Origin: Actinomadura physcomitrii
GTDB taxonomy: Bacteria > Actinomycetota > Actinomycetes > Streptosporangiales > Streptosporangiaceae
Direction of reading: 5' to 3'
Length of the DNA: 64,000 nucleotides
NCBI RefSeq assembly: GCF_008923205.2
Contig: NZ_WBMS02000003.1
Span: 1 to 64,000 of the forward strand
Shown here one piece after another: positions 8,101 to 16,761 of this stretch. Within the stretch, counting starts at the first letter, position 1. Each line of letters begins with the position of its first letter. Both the position numbers and the translations under genes were made by a program. Under the pieces are notes generated by a model. It did no database searches. It was not told where the DNA came from and saw only the letters and a list, made by a program, of their open reading frames with translations.

Positions 8101-8323
8101 GTTTGCGGCTCCTTCTACTGGACCCCGCGGCGGACGCGTCGGGGCGGAACGAGATGGCCCAAGATTAGGCCTCTCCGCTGTGCCCGGCGGGGTTTTCGGG
8201 GCTTTGCCCGCACTTTTGGCACGGGGTGCGGTTTTCCGCGGGGGCGCGCCTGCGGCGCGCGACCGGACGGCCCGGCGGTGCGCTCCATGGTGGCGGCGGC
8301 GCCCGGTTCCTAGCGTCGGGGAC

Positions 8324-8621
8324 ATGATCGAGACGACGTACGCGACCGCACGCCGTCGAGACCGCCGCGTACTTCGTGGTCTGCGAGGCCGTCACCAACG
8401 CCGCCAAGCACTCCGGCGCCCGGCGGGTACGCGTCGAGGTCGCCGGATCCGGGACAATGATCGGCGTGCGCATCGAGGACGACGGGACCGGCGGAGCCGA
8501 CCCGTCCGGCGGCGGGCTCGCCGGGCTGGCCCGCCGCGTCGCCGCGCTGGACGGGACGTTCGCCGTGCACAGCCCGCCCGGCGGCCCCACCGTGATCACC
8601 GCGGAGCTGCCGTGCGGGTGA
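8324..8621 (+). pseudogene. Sensor histidine kinase stump (ATPase domain only)
   Basis: From about 8350 the frame reads AVETAAYFVVCEAVTNAAKH, the N box of NarL-type sensor kinases, followed by IGVRIEDDGTGGADP and GGGLAGLARRVAALDG (G boxes) and ends at TGA 8621. The sensor, transmembrane and phospho-acceptor histidine regions are absent. The only nearby ATG (8324) is in another frame. It is the 3-prime end of a two-component kinase gene whose front was deleted; the stop overlaps the start of the response regulator, as in intact NarL-type operons. Confidence 0.8.
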
Positions 8622-9255
8622 TGCTGGCCGAGGACTCCACGCTGCTGCGCGAGGGCCTGGTGCGGCTGCTCGCCGAGGAGGGCCACGAGGTCGCGGCGGC
8701 CGTCGGCGACGGCGACGCGCTGATCGCCGCGGTCGAGGCCGGCCCGCCGGACGTGGTCGTCGTGGACGTCCGGATGCCGCCGACGCACACCGACGAGGGC
8801 CTGCGCGCCGCGCTGGAGATCCGCCGCCGCCGGCCCGCCGTCGGCGTCCTCGTCCTGTCGCAGTACGTCGAGAAGCGCTACGCCGCCGAGCTGATCAGCG
8901 CGGACACCGCCGGCGTCGGCTACCTGCTGAAGGACCGGGTCGCGCAGGTCGAGGAGTTCCTGGACGCTCTCGACCGGGTCGGCGCCGGCGGGGCCGCGTT
9001 CGACCCGGAGGTGGTGCGGCGGCTGCTGGCGCACAGCACGCACGCCGACCCGCTGTCGCGGCTGACCCCGCGCGAGCGCGACGTCCTCGACCACATGGCC
9101 CAGGGCCCACGAACGCCTCGATCGCCGCGCACCTGCACGTGTCGCAGAGCGCGGTGGAGAAGCACGTCAACGCGATCTTCGACAAGCTGGACCTGTCGCA
9201 CGCGGCCGGCTACAGCCGCCGCGTGCTGGCGGTGCTGCGCTACCTCGGCTCCTGA
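8612..9255 (+). pseudogene. NarL/FixJ response regulator, frameshifted in the DNA-binding domain
   Basis: Starts at GTG 8612 (VRVMLAEDSTLLREGLVRLL), with the phospho-acceptor aspartate in VVVVDVRMPP and LSQYVEKRYAAELI...GYLLKDRV of the receiver domain. The LuxR-type helix-turn-helix begins (LTPRERDVLDHMAQG) but one base is missing near 9106-9109; the correct continuation (ASIAAHLHVSQSAVEKHVNA, then LSHAAGYSRRVLAVLRYLGS) is in the +1 frame and ends at TGA 9253-9255. The total length is one nucleotide short of a whole number of codons. A sequencing error is possible, but the kinase partner is also broken, which favours real decay. Confidence 0.82.
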
Positions 9256-9282
9256 GAGCCGATGACACGGGAGGAGACGACC

Positions 9283-9801
9283 ATGGTCGGCACGCTCGAC
9301 TGGGAACCCGCCGCCGGGCGGACGGACCTGCTGGCGGACCCGGTGGCGGCCGCGATCGGCGGCGTCGCGGACGCCGAGGCCGCCGCGATCGATCCGGAAC
9401 TGGCGGACACGGCGGCGTTCTGCGAACGCTACGACGTGCCGCTGGAGGTCAGCGCCAACTGCGTCGTCGTCGCGGCCAAGCGCGGCGGCGAGGTGACGTA
9501 CGCGGCGTGCATGGTCCTCGCGACCGGCCGCGCCGACGTGAACGGCGTCGTCCGCAGGCACCTCGGCGCCCGCAAGGTCTCGTTCGCGCCGATGGACCAG
9601 GCCACCTCGCTCACCGGGATGGAGTACGGCGGCATCACCCCGGTCGGCCTGCCCGCCGGCTGGCCGATCCTGGTGGACGAGGCGGTCGCCGCCGCGCCCC
9701 GCGTCGTCATCGGCAGCGGCCTGCGCAAGTCCAAGATCCTGCTGCCCGGCAAGGCCCTGGCCGGCCTGCCCGGCGCCGAGGTCATCGCCCTGGCGCAGTA
9801 G
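9283..9801 (+). CDS. YbaK/EbsC-type aminoacyl-tRNA deacylase domain protein
   Basis: A 172-residue protein of the YbaK/ProX-like fold, whose members hydrolyse mischarged tRNAs such as Cys-tRNA(Pro). It shows the family order: N-terminal DTAAFCERYDVPLEVSANCV, VVVAAKRGGEVTYAACMVLA, LGARKVSFAPMDQATSLTGM and the glycine-rich YGGITPVGLP followed by VVIGSGLRKSKILLPGKAL. It is free-standing, not fused to a synthetase. ATG 9283 with GGGAGGAG 8 nt upstream is preferred over ATG 9262. The 3-prime end overlaps the convergent FAD oxidoreductase by 20 nt. Confidence 0.86.
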   Translation: MVGTLDWEPAAGRTDLLADPVAAAIGGVADAEAAAIDPELADTAAFCERYDVPLEVSANCVVVAAKRGGEVTYAACMVLATGRADVNGVVRRHLGARKVSFAPMDQATSLTGMEYGGITPVGLPAGWPILVDEAVAAAPRVVIGSGLRKSKILLPGKALAGLPGAEVIALAQ

Positions 9802-10900
9802 ACGGGCCGTCCGGGATCGCGCCGACCCGGTAGGCGGTGCCGCCCGCGGCGCGGGCCCGGTCGAGCAGCACCCGGTCGGCGGCGAGCATCTCCGCGACGG
9901 GCGCGCAGCCGGGGGAGGCGGTCTTCAATACGCTGAACAGCACCGGCTCCGGCGGCGCCGCGAGCATCGGCACGTGCCCGACGCGCAGCGCCTTGACCAG
10001 GACGACGCCGCTGAACCCGAGATCGCGCGGCGTCATCTCCTCGAGCGTGGCCTCGATGACGCCGGCGGCGCGGTCGCGCGGCAGGAACACCATGACCCAC
10101 GGGTGCGGCCGCGCCCACTCGCCGAGCGCGACCAGTTCCTCGACGTCGGGGCGCATGCGGTCGGCGAACGCGAGGAACGGCGCCTCCTCGGTCTCGGTGG
10201 TGCCCGGCGGGACCGGGCCGTCCCCGTACAGGGTGGCCTTCAGCTCGTACCGCCACCCGTCCGGTGACGGCTTGGCCTGACCGGAGACGTCGTCGGCCGC
10301 GATCCCGCCTTGCAGGCGCAGCAGGGCGGCCGCGTCCGGGCAGGGGATCGTGCAGGTCAGTATCCGTTCCGGGGCCGGGACGAGGCGCAGCGTCGCGGTC
10401 GTGATCACCCCGTGCCGGCCGAGCCCGCCCCGGACCGCGTCGAACAGCTCCGGCCGGACGCTCGGCGAGCACGCGAGGACGCGGCCGTCCCGCACGACGT
10501 CGAGGGCGACGACGTTGTCGGCCTGCGTGCCGTGCAGGTGGGAGGTGCCGCCGACGCCGGCCGCCGAGACCGTCCCGCCGACCGTCACGTCGAGGAAGTC
10601 GGTCAGCACGGGCGGGGCCAGGCCGAGCGGGAGCGTCGCGGCCAGCACCTCGCGCCACGTCGTCCCGGCGCCGGCGACCGCGTGCCCGGGTGAGACGTCC
10701 CGGACGCCCGCGAGGCCCCGCATGTCCAGGCATATCCCGCTGGTCAGGGACTGGCCGGACGTCGAGTGCCCGCACCCGCGCGGGACCGCCTCCAGCCGCC
10801 GCGCCCGCGCCTCCCGCAGCGCCTCGGCGACCTCGTCCGCGCCGGCCGGCCGCACCACCCGCGCCGGTGCGCGCTCCACGATCCCGCCGAAGTCCCGCAT
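9782..10900 (-). CDS. FAD-binding (PCMH-type) oxidoreductase
   Basis: A 372-residue flavoprotein of the BBE/vanillyl-alcohol-oxidase group, closest in layout to cytokinin-dehydrogenase-like enzymes. The FAD-binding domain shows VVRPAGADEVAEALREAR, PRGCGHSTSGQSLTSG and the TDFLDVTVGGTVSAAGVGGTS loop that wraps the pyrophosphate; RGGLGRHGVITTATLRLVPA ends this domain. The substrate domain is less conserved. No HGH covalent-flavin histidine is obvious beyond CGHS. Substrate unknown. ATG 10900 is the likely start. It lies downstream of a MarR gene on the same strand, which may regulate it. Confidence 0.82.
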   Translation of the reverse strand: MRDFGGIVERAPARVVRPAGADEVAEALREARARRLEAVPRGCGHSTSGQSLTSGICLDMRGLAGVRDVSPGHAVAGAGTTWREVLAATLPLGLAPPVLTDFLDVTVGGTVSAAGVGGTSHLHGTQADNVVALDVVRDGRVLACSPSVRPELFDAVRGGLGRHGVITTATLRLVPAPERILTCTIPCPDAAALLRLQGGIAADDVSGQAKPSPDGWRYELKATLYGDGPVPPGTTETEEAPFLAFADRMRPDVEELVALGEWARPHPWVMVFLPRDRAAGVIEATLEEMTPRDLGFSGVVLVKALRVGHVPMLAAPPEPVLFSVLKTASPGCAPVAEMLAADRVLLDRARAAGGTAYRVGAIPDGPSTAPGR

Positions 10901-10986
10901 GGAACCGAGCGTCCCAGCCCCGCCGCCGCCCAGGGAACCCCGCCAAGGGTTCGGGCACTGTGCCCCTTCTGCGGTCGAGGCGCTGC

Positions 10987-11448
10987 TCAGCGGGCGCGGA
11001 GGCGGTCGGCGACGCGCGTCAGGGCGTCCCCGAGCAGCTCGATCTCCGCCTGGGTGAGGACGTCGATGAGGGCCTCCCGGACGACCTCGCGGTGGCCGGG
11101 GCGGACGCGGTCGAGGGTCGCGGCGCCGTCCTCGGTGAGCTCCGCCCACACCGAGCGCCGGTCGGACTCGCAGCCGGTCCGCTTGACGAGCCCGGCCTGC
11201 TCCAGCCGGGTGATCTGGTAGGTGAGCCGGCTCTTGGAGATCATCACCTCGCGCGCGAGGTCGGACATGCGCAGCCGGCCGCCGGCCGCCCCGCGCAGCC
11301 GCACCAGCACCTCGAACTCGGCGTGCGACAGCCCGCCGTCCTGCTTGAGCTGGCGCTCGATCTCGTGGTCGAGCAGGTGGCCGGCGGCCAGGAAGGCCGT
11401 CCAGGCGCGCAGCTCGGCCGGGCCGAGGGCGTCCGCCGCGTCCGTCAT
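10987..11448 (-). CDS. MarR-family transcriptional regulator
   Basis: A 153-residue winged-helix regulator. The core reads AEFEVLVRLRGAAGGRLRMS, DLAREVMISKSRLTYQITRLEQAGLV (recognition helix) and KRTGCESDRRSVWAELTEDG (wing), the standard MarR order. Such proteins bind as dimers to short palindromes and respond to phenolic or other small ligands. It precedes the FAD oxidoreductase at 9782-10900 with an 86-nt gap, the likely target. AGGATC lies before the ATG. Confidence 0.9.
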   Translation of the reverse strand: MTDAADALGPAELRAWTAFLAAGHLLDHEIERQLKQDGGLSHAEFEVLVRLRGAAGGRLRMSDLAREVMISKSRLTYQITRLEQAGLVKRTGCESDRRSVWAELTEDGAATLDRVRPGHREVVREALIDVLTQAEIELLGDALTRVADRLRAR

Positions 11449-11604
11449 GGCGGTGATCCTAGTTGACCTGGATCCGAGTCGAGGTTTTCAGATGGTCTGC
11501 GTTTGAACGAAACTCCCCGGAAGCGCGCGCGTCTGATTCGTCCTCTGGCGGGCCCTCTGCGTAATTTCCATGCGCGCGGACCTCCGGAGCGTCAGGATGG
11601 CGCC

Positions 11605-12384
11605 ATGGACGAGTGGGAGGCGTTGACGGCCGAATACGCCGGTCTGGAGGCGCGGCTGGCCGATCCCGGCGTCCACAAGGACTTCCGGCGCGCGCGCAGG
11701 CTGCGCCGATGCCTGAAGGCGCTGCGGCCGCTCCACGAGGACGCGATGCGCCTCCGGTCGCTTCTGGGCGATCTGCGCGAGGCTTGGGACCTGGCCGCCG
11801 ACCCCGCCTGGCGCGCCGAGGTCGACCGGATCGAACGTGAGGCGGCGTCTCTGCGAGCGGACCTGAGCGCCGCCGTCGCCGCCCGTGATCCCTTCGACCC
11901 TTACGACGTGATCGTGCTGATCGAAGCGGAGGCGGGCGATCGCCGCCGCCCCGTCCAGGCCGTCGTGGAGACCTATCGGGAGCAGGCGCGCGCGAGGGGC
12001 TGGCGCGTCGAGCACCTCTACAACGACCCGCCACCGGACTGGGCGACGCTGGGCATCGCGGCGGGGGAGCAGGGGCCCGGCCCCTGGTCCGTGCTGAAGG
12101 ACGGCGGCGGGCTTCGAACGGTGCGCACTCCTGGTGGCGCCGCCACCGCGCACGTCACCGTCCTGCCCGAAACGACGATGCTGCGAGTGCTCCACGAGCC
12201 GACCGGCATCGGCGCCTACGGACGCGACCCCGACCCCGCGCGCGCCCAGGGGAACGCCATGCGCATCGTGGCGGCGCAGCTCGCGGCGCTGGAAAGCGCT
12301 CCGGAAGGCCGCTACCAGACGGTTCCGCAGCCGCCGGGCGGTCATCTGAGCCTGCGCGCCGCGGCCACTGTCCCCAAAATGTGA
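11605..12384 (+). CDS. Peptide-chain release factor paralogue lacking the GGQ loop
   Basis: A 259-residue protein that aligns by eye with class I release factors. The N-terminal helices (LTAEYAGLEARLADPGVHKD) match the PCRF domain; DPFDPYDVIVLIEAEAGDRR matches the DPNDxKDVILEIRAGTGG segment; EQARARGWRVEHLY, GPGPWSVLKDGGGLRTVRTP and HVTVLPE follow in the right order. Then, where RF1/RF2 carry about 30 residues with the catalytic GGQ and VNTTDSA, this protein goes straight on to MLRVLHEPTGIGAYGRDPDP, matching VRITHLPTGI and the QDERSQ helix. No GGQ, PxT or SPF tripeptide is present. It could bind ribosomes without hydrolysing peptidyl-tRNA; this is inference. ATG 11605 with GGATGG upstream. Confidence 0.78.
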   Translation: MDEWEALTAEYAGLEARLADPGVHKDFRRARRLRRCLKALRPLHEDAMRLRSLLGDLREAWDLAADPAWRAEVDRIEREAASLRADLSAAVAARDPFDPYDVIVLIEAEAGDRRRPVQAVVETYREQARARGWRVEHLYNDPPPDWATLGIAAGEQGPGPWSVLKDGGGLRTVRTPGGAATAHVTVLPETTMLRVLHEPTGIGAYGRDPDPARAQGNAMRIVAAQLAALESAPEGRYQTVPQPPGGHLSLRAAATVPKM

Positions 12385-12575
12385 TCTACGCAACTTTTGC
12401 TGTGCGATTCGGAGGGAAGGTGACATTCCGGTAAACAACCGTCACCAGGCTGGAAAGGGATATGGTCCGGTCCAAAACCCGGGCCCAGGGCGCCCCGCCT
12501 TCCTGACATCCCGCTTTGCTGTCACCGGGTCTTTACGTCGAAGTGACACAATGTTCCCGATGACCGTTTCTGGGC

Positions 12576-14042
12576 ATGGTGATGGCCGAGAGTTCCTGGA
12601 GAGGCGGGTCGCTGGTGTCGCGCGGTAGTGAGTTCGTTGTGGTGGCCAATCGGCTTCCGGTGGACCGGAGCGTCGGGGCGGACGGGGTTCCGGCGTGGCG
12701 GCGCAGCCCGGGCGGGCTCGTCAGCGCCATCGCCCCGGTGATGCGGCGCAGGAACGGCACGTGGATCGGCTGGACGGGCGCGCCCGGCGAGGAGCTGGAG
12801 CCCTTCGAAGAGGACGGGATGTCGCTGCATCCCATCGCGCAGTCCGCGGAGGAGGTCGCGCTCTATTACGAGGGGTTCTCCAATGCCACGCTGTGGCCGC
12901 TTTATCACGACGTCGTCGCCCCGCCCGTCTACGACCGCACCATGTGGGACGCCTATGTGCGGGTGAACCGGCGGTTCGCGGAGGCGGCGGCGAAGGTCGC
13001 GGCCGACGGCGCGATCGTCTGGGTGCAAGACTACCAGCTCCAGCTCGTCCCGGCGATGCTGCGCGCGCTCCGCCCCGACCTGCGCATCGGCTTCTTCCTG
13101 CACATCCCGTTCCCGCCGGTCGAGCTGTTCTGGCAGCTGCCGTGGCGGCGGCAGATCCTCGAGGGCCTGCTCGGCGCGGATCTGGTCGGCTTCCAGCTGC
13201 CCGGCGCGGCGGCGAACTTCGTCCGGCTGTGCCGGCGGCTGCTCGACACCCGCTACGCCAAGCAGGACGTGTTCTGGGACGACCGGGTCGTGCGGGCCCG
13301 CGCGTTCCCCATCTCGGTGGACGTCGGCGAGCTGAACGACCTGGTCGGGCGGCCCGAGGTGATCGAGCGCGCGCAGGAGATCCGCGGCGACCTCGGGGAC
13401 GCGACGGTGCTGCTCGGCGTCGACCGGCTCGACTACACCAAGGGCATCACCCAGCGGCTGCAGGCGTTCGGCGAGCTGTTCGGCGACGGCCACCTCAAGC
13501 CGGGCCAGGCGGTGTTCGTGCAGATCGCGACGCCGAGCCGGGAGCGGGTGGAGCAGTACCAGCTGCTGCGCGAGGAGATCGAGCAGCAGGTCGGCCGGAT
13601 CAACGGCGAGTACGGCGAGATCGGGTTTCCGGTCGTCCACTATCTGCACAGCTCGTATGACCGTTCCGAGCTGACCGCGCTGTATCTGGCGGCGGACGTG
13701 ATGGTCGTCACACCGCTGCGCGACGGGATGAACCTGGTGGCCAAGGAGTACGTGGCCTGCCGCCGCGACCTGCGCGGCGCGCTGGTGCTCAGCGAGTTCG
13801 CCGGCGCCGCCGCCGAGCTGAAGCGGGGCGCCTTCCAGGTCAACCCCTACGACATCGACGGGCTGAAGGGCACGCTGCTGGCCGCGCTCAACGCCGAGCC
13901 CGGCGAGCAGGCCCGGCGGATGCGCTCGATGCGCCGCCGCGTCATCGAGCACGACGTGGACCGCTGGGCGCAGGACTTCCTCAGCGAGCTGGAGCGCCCG
14001 GTCCGGTCGGTGCCGTCGCCGGTCAGCGTCGCGGAGGGCTGA
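12576..14042 (+). CDS. otsA: Alpha,alpha-trehalose-phosphate synthase (UDP-forming)
   Basis: A 488-residue GT20 glycosyltransferase making trehalose 6-phosphate from glucose 6-phosphate and UDP-glucose. Visible motifs: [12 protein letters not shown] at the N-terminus, [47 protein letters not shown] (sugar-phosphate/nucleotide pocket), and [16 protein letters not shown] near the C-terminus. Full length for the family. ATG 12576 is used; ATG 12582 or GTG 12615 are possible. No phosphatase (otsB) is in the window. Trehalose supports osmotic and spore stress tolerance in actinomycetes. Confidence 0.94.
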   Translation: MVMAESSWRGGSLVSRGSEFVVVANRLPVDRSVGADGVPAWRRSPGGLVSAIAPVMRRRNGTWIGWTGAPGEELEPFEEDGMSLHPIAQSAEEVALYYEGFSNATLWPLYHDVVAPPVYDRTMWDAYVRVNRRFAEAAAKVAADGAIVWVQDYQLQLVPAMLRALRPDLRIGFFLHIPFPPVELFWQLPWRRQILEGLLGADLVGFQLPGAAANFVRLCRRLLDTRYAKQDVFWDDRVVRARAFPISVDVGELNDLVGRPEVIERAQEIRGDLGDATVLLGVDRLDYTKGITQRLQAFGELFGDGHLKPGQAVFVQIATPSRERVEQYQLLREEIEQQVGRINGEYGEIGFPVVHYLHSSYDRSELTALYLAADVMVVTPLRDGMNLVAKEYVACRRDLRGALVLSEFAGAAAELKRGAFQVNPYDIDGLKGTLLAALNAEPGEQARRMRSMRRRVIEHDVDRWAQDFLSELERPVRSVPSPVSVAEG

Positions 14043-14634
14043 CCCGCAGGTCGAAGGAGGCCCACACGGCCTTCCCGCCGGTGGACAGCCGGGCCCAGCC
14101 CCACGCGTCGCTGACGCCGCCCACGACGAGCAGCCCCCGGCCGCCCTCGATGAAGCGGTCGGGGTCGTTGGGCAGCGCCTCGGGCGCGCGCGCCCCCGGG
14201 TCGGTCACCGTGACGACGAGCCGCCGCGGGTGCCCCACGAGGACGACCTGGATCGGGCACAGCGGCAGCGGATGGGGCAGCCCCTCCAGGCCGTGCCGCA
14301 GCGCGTTGGTCACCAGTTCGGAGACGGCGACCATGACGTCCTCGGCGCCCTCGCCGACTCCCCACTCGCGCAGCGTGGCCTGGGTGAACTCGCGCGCCGT
14401 GCGGGGCGCGGTGATCTCGGCGGGCAGGACGCGGCGGGCGGTGCGCGGGGTGCCCGCGTGGGCGGCCGGCCACAGTCCGGCCAACCCGGGCGCGGTCGCC
14501 GGGGCGCTCGCGGGAGCGTTCGGGCGCGCGGGCGCCTGCGGGGCGTCCTGCCAGGGCGCGTGCACGGCGTGCCGCGGTCCGCGGCCGCCCACGGCGGCGC
14601 GGGCCGCGATGTCGTCTGCCTGGTCAACGGTCAT
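14023..14634 (-). CDS. RsbW-like ATP-binding protein (HATPase_c)
   Basis: A 203-residue protein with a disordered Pro/Ala-rich N-terminus (about residues 10-60) and a C-terminal GHKL ATPase domain: [19 protein letters not shown] (N box), [15 protein letters not shown] (G1) and [19 protein letters not shown] (G2). Proteins of this type are anti-sigma-like regulators abundant in actinomycetes, commonly near XRE/DUF397 genes. Overlaps the 3-prime end of otsA by 20 nt (convergent) and is divergent from the DUF397 gene at 14833 across the TGCA array. Whether it phosphorylates a partner is unknown. Confidence 0.85.
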   Translation of the reverse strand: MTVDQADDIAARAAVGGRGPRHAVHAPWQDAPQAPARPNAPASAPATAPGLAGLWPAAHAGTPRTARRVLPAEITAPRTAREFTQATLREWGVGEGAEDVMVAVSELVTNALRHGLEGLPHPLPLCPIQVVLVGHPRRLVVTVTDPGARAPEALPNDPDRFIEGGRGLLVVGGVSDAWGWARLSTGGKAVWASFDLRVSPPRR

Positions 14635-14700
14635 TTCTCGAACCTCGAAGGCGTGCTGGGTCGGTACCGGCGAGCGTTCGCTATCTTGCTCCCCAAGTCG

Positions 14701-14753
14701 TGCAGATGCAAGACCGTCTGCATGAACGAATGCAAGAACGAATGCACGTGCAT
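14701..14753. promoter_or_regulatory. Phased array of six TGCA tetramers
   Basis: TGCA occurs at 14701, 14707, 14719, 14731, 14743 and 14749, so every interval is 6 or 12 nt; the middle copies are embedded in a repeated AGAACGAATGCA-type unit. It lies in the 198-bp divergent spacer between the RsbW-like ATPase and the DUF397 gene. A regularly phased array like this looks like a multi-site binding target for a helix-turn-helix regulator. It is AT-richer than its surroundings. Confidence 0.6.
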
Positions 14754-14832
14754 CTCGTACCATGGTGTGGGGTGGGGCGAGATCGCGGCCTTCCCGTCGG
14801 GGGAGGCTGAGACGCCTGAGGGGGCACTAACG

Positions 14833-15060
14833 ATGAACGGCCACCAGATGCCGGAGTGGCGCGACGGGCTGGTCTGGCAGAAGAGCCGGCGCAGCAATCC
14901 CAGCGGGAACTGCGTCGAGATGGCCGAACTCCCGAACGGGGAGATCGCCGTGCGCAACTCCCGGGACCCGGAGGGGGCCGTGCTCGTCTACACGCGCGAG
15001 GAGGTGGAGGCGTTCGTGGGAGGGGCCAAGGACGGCGACTTCGACCACATGCTGGTCTGA
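14833..15060 (+). CDS. DUF397 family protein
   Basis: A 75-residue protein with the DUF397 core: LVWQKSRRSNPSGNCVEMAE, NGEIAVRNSRDPEGAVLVYT and a C-terminal acidic tail. DUF397 proteins act with XRE/DUF5753 regulators (the WhiJ-BldB-like systems of streptomycetes) and RsbW-like ATPases. Here only the divergent ATPase is adjacent; the XRE partner must be elsewhere. ATG 14833 is the first good start. Function in detail unknown. Confidence 0.88.
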   Translation: MNGHQMPEWRDGLVWQKSRRSNPSGNCVEMAELPNGEIAVRNSRDPEGAVLVYTREEVEAFVGGAKDGDFDHMLV

Positions 15061-15074
15061 CCGTCCAATACCGA

Positions 15075-15094
15075 ACGGGATTCCATTCTCCCGT
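15075..15094. terminator. Short inverted repeat downstream of DUF397 gene
   Basis: ACGGGA-N8-TCCCGT, perfect 6-nt arms, 15 nt after the DUF397 stop and 22 nt before the acyl-CoA synthetase start. It may be a weak terminator or an operator for the synthetase; the sequence does not decide. Confidence 0.4.
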
Positions 15095-15115
15095 CCGGCC
15101 CGGTAGCGTGCGGCC

Positions 15116-16651
15116 ATGCACCTGGGGCAGGTAGCCGCACAGACGCCCGACAAGCCCGCCGTGATCATGGCGGGCTCCGGCCGGGTCCTCACCTTCCGGG
15201 AACTGAACGACGCGTCCAACCGGCTCGCGCGACTGCTCCACGCGGAGGGGCTCCGGCCGGGCGACCACATCGCCTTCATGCTGGAGAACCACCCGCTCTA
15301 CCTGGCCATCGCCTGGGCCGCCCAGCGGTCCGGGCTCTACTACACCGCCATCAGCTCCCGGCTCCAGCCTGAGGAGCTCGCCTACATCGTCGGCAACTGC
15401 GAGGCCAAGGCCTTCATCACCAGCGCGGCCATGGAGGCCGCCGCGCAGGACCCGCCGGACGTGCCGCTGCGCCTCATGCTCGGCGGCACGGCTCCGGGCT
15501 ACGACTCCTACGAGGAACGCGTCGCCGCGCACCCCGCCGAGCCGATCGAGCACGAGTGCGAAGGCTCGGACATGCTCTACTCCTCGGGCACGACCGGCCG
15601 CCCCAAGGGCGTGAAACCGCCGCTGACCCGGGCGCCCATGGGCACCGCCGGCCCGCTCCACATGCTCATCACCGGGCTGTTCGGCGCCGGCGAGGACTCG
15701 GTCTACCTGTCCCCGGCGCCGCTGTACCACGCCGCCCCGCTGCGCTACTCGCTGGTCTTCCAGCGGTGCGGCGCCACCGTCGTGGTGATGGAGAAGTTCG
15801 ACGCCGAGCAGGCCCTCGCCGCGATCGAGAAGTACCGCGTCACGCACAGCCAGTGGGTGCCGACCATGTTCATCCGGATGCTGAAGCTCCCGGACGAGGT
15901 CCGCGCGAAGTACGACCTGTCGAGCCTCGTGTGCGCCGTGCACGCCGCCGCGCCCTGCCCCGTCCCGGTCAAGGAGCGGATGATCGACTGGTGGGGCCCG
16001 ATCCTGCACGAGTACTACGCGGGCACCGAGGGCAACTGCTTCGTCTACACCGACTCCGAGGACTGGCTGGCGCACAAGGGCACCGTCGGGCGCCCCATCC
16101 TCGGCGAGGTCCACGTCCTGGACGAGGACGGCGCCGAGCAGCCGCCGGGCACGCCCGGCACGCTCTACTTCGGCGGCGGGCCGGAGTTCGAGTACCACGG
16201 CGACGAGGCCAAGACCGCCGCGTCCCGCGACCCCTGGGGACACGGCTGGACCACCCTCGGCGACGTCGGCCACGTCGACGAGGACGGCTTCCTCTACCTC
16301 ACCGACCGCCGCTCCTACATGATCATCAGCGGCGGGGTGAACATCTACCCGCAGGAGGCCGAGAACGTCCTCGCGGTGCACCCGAAGGTCGCCGACGTCG
16401 CGGTGTTCGGCGTGCCCGACGCCGAGATGGGGGAGGCGGTCAAGGCCGTCGTCCAGCCGGCGTCCATGGCCGACGCGGGCCCGGAGCTGGAGGCCGAGCT
16501 GATCGCCTACTGCCGCGGCCACCTCGCCCACTACAAGTGCCCGCGCTCCGTCGACTTCCGGGCCGAGCTGCCGCGCCACCCCACCGGCAAGCTCTACAAG
16601 CGCCTGCTCCGCGACGAGTACTGGAAGGACCAGAGCGCCACGACCGCCTGA
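15116..16651 (+). CDS. Acyl-CoA synthetase (AMP-binding, FadD-like)
   Basis: A 511-residue ANL-superfamily adenylating enzyme that activates a carboxylic acid as acyl-adenylate and transfers it to CoA. Motifs: LYSSGTTGRPKGVK (P-loop, about residues 155-168), HEYYAGTEGNCFVY (A5), LTDRRSYMIISGGVNIYPQE (hinge, A8) and the catalytic lysine in HPTGKLYKRLL (A10). Closely similar in length and motifs to the gene at 38753-40300 (MFIRMLKLPDEVR versus MFHRMLALPDEVR). Substrate probably a medium/long chain or steroid-type acid; not determinable here. Confidence 0.91.
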   Translation: MHLGQVAAQTPDKPAVIMAGSGRVLTFRELNDASNRLARLLHAEGLRPGDHIAFMLENHPLYLAIAWAAQRSGLYYTAISSRLQPEELAYIVGNCEAKAFITSAAMEAAAQDPPDVPLRLMLGGTAPGYDSYEERVAAHPAEPIEHECEGSDMLYSSGTTGRPKGVKPPLTRAPMGTAGPLHMLITGLFGAGEDSVYLSPAPLYHAAPLRYSLVFQRCGATVVVMEKFDAEQALAAIEKYRVTHSQWVPTMFIRMLKLPDEVRAKYDLSSLVCAVHAAAPCPVPVKERMIDWWGPILHEYYAGTEGNCFVYTDSEDWLAHKGTVGRPILGEVHVLDEDGAEQPPGTPGTLYFGGGPEFEYHGDEAKTAASRDPWGHGWTTLGDVGHVDEDGFLYLTDRRSYMIISGGVNIYPQEAENVLAVHPKVADVAVFGVPDAEMGEAVKAVVQPASMADAGPELEAELIAYCRGHLAHYKCPRSVDFRAELPRHPTGKLYKRLLRDEYWKDQSATTA

Positions 16652-16704
16652 CCGCGCCGTTGGAACAGTCCACAGACGGCGCTGAGCGGCCCGGGAACGG
16701 CAGA

Positions 16705-16742
16705 AAGCCCCGATCCGGGAACAGGTTCCCGAACCGGGGCTT
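16705..16742. terminator. Bidirectional terminator between convergent genes
   Basis: AAGCCCCG (16705-16712) pairs perfectly with CGGGGCTT (16735-16742), and inside it CGGGAA pairs with TTCCCG, giving a long GC-rich hairpin. It sits between the stops of the acyl-CoA synthetase (+) and the MFS transporter (-), where a shared terminator is expected. Confidence 0.8.
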
Positions 16743-16761
16743 CGCGGACGTCAGGGACGCC

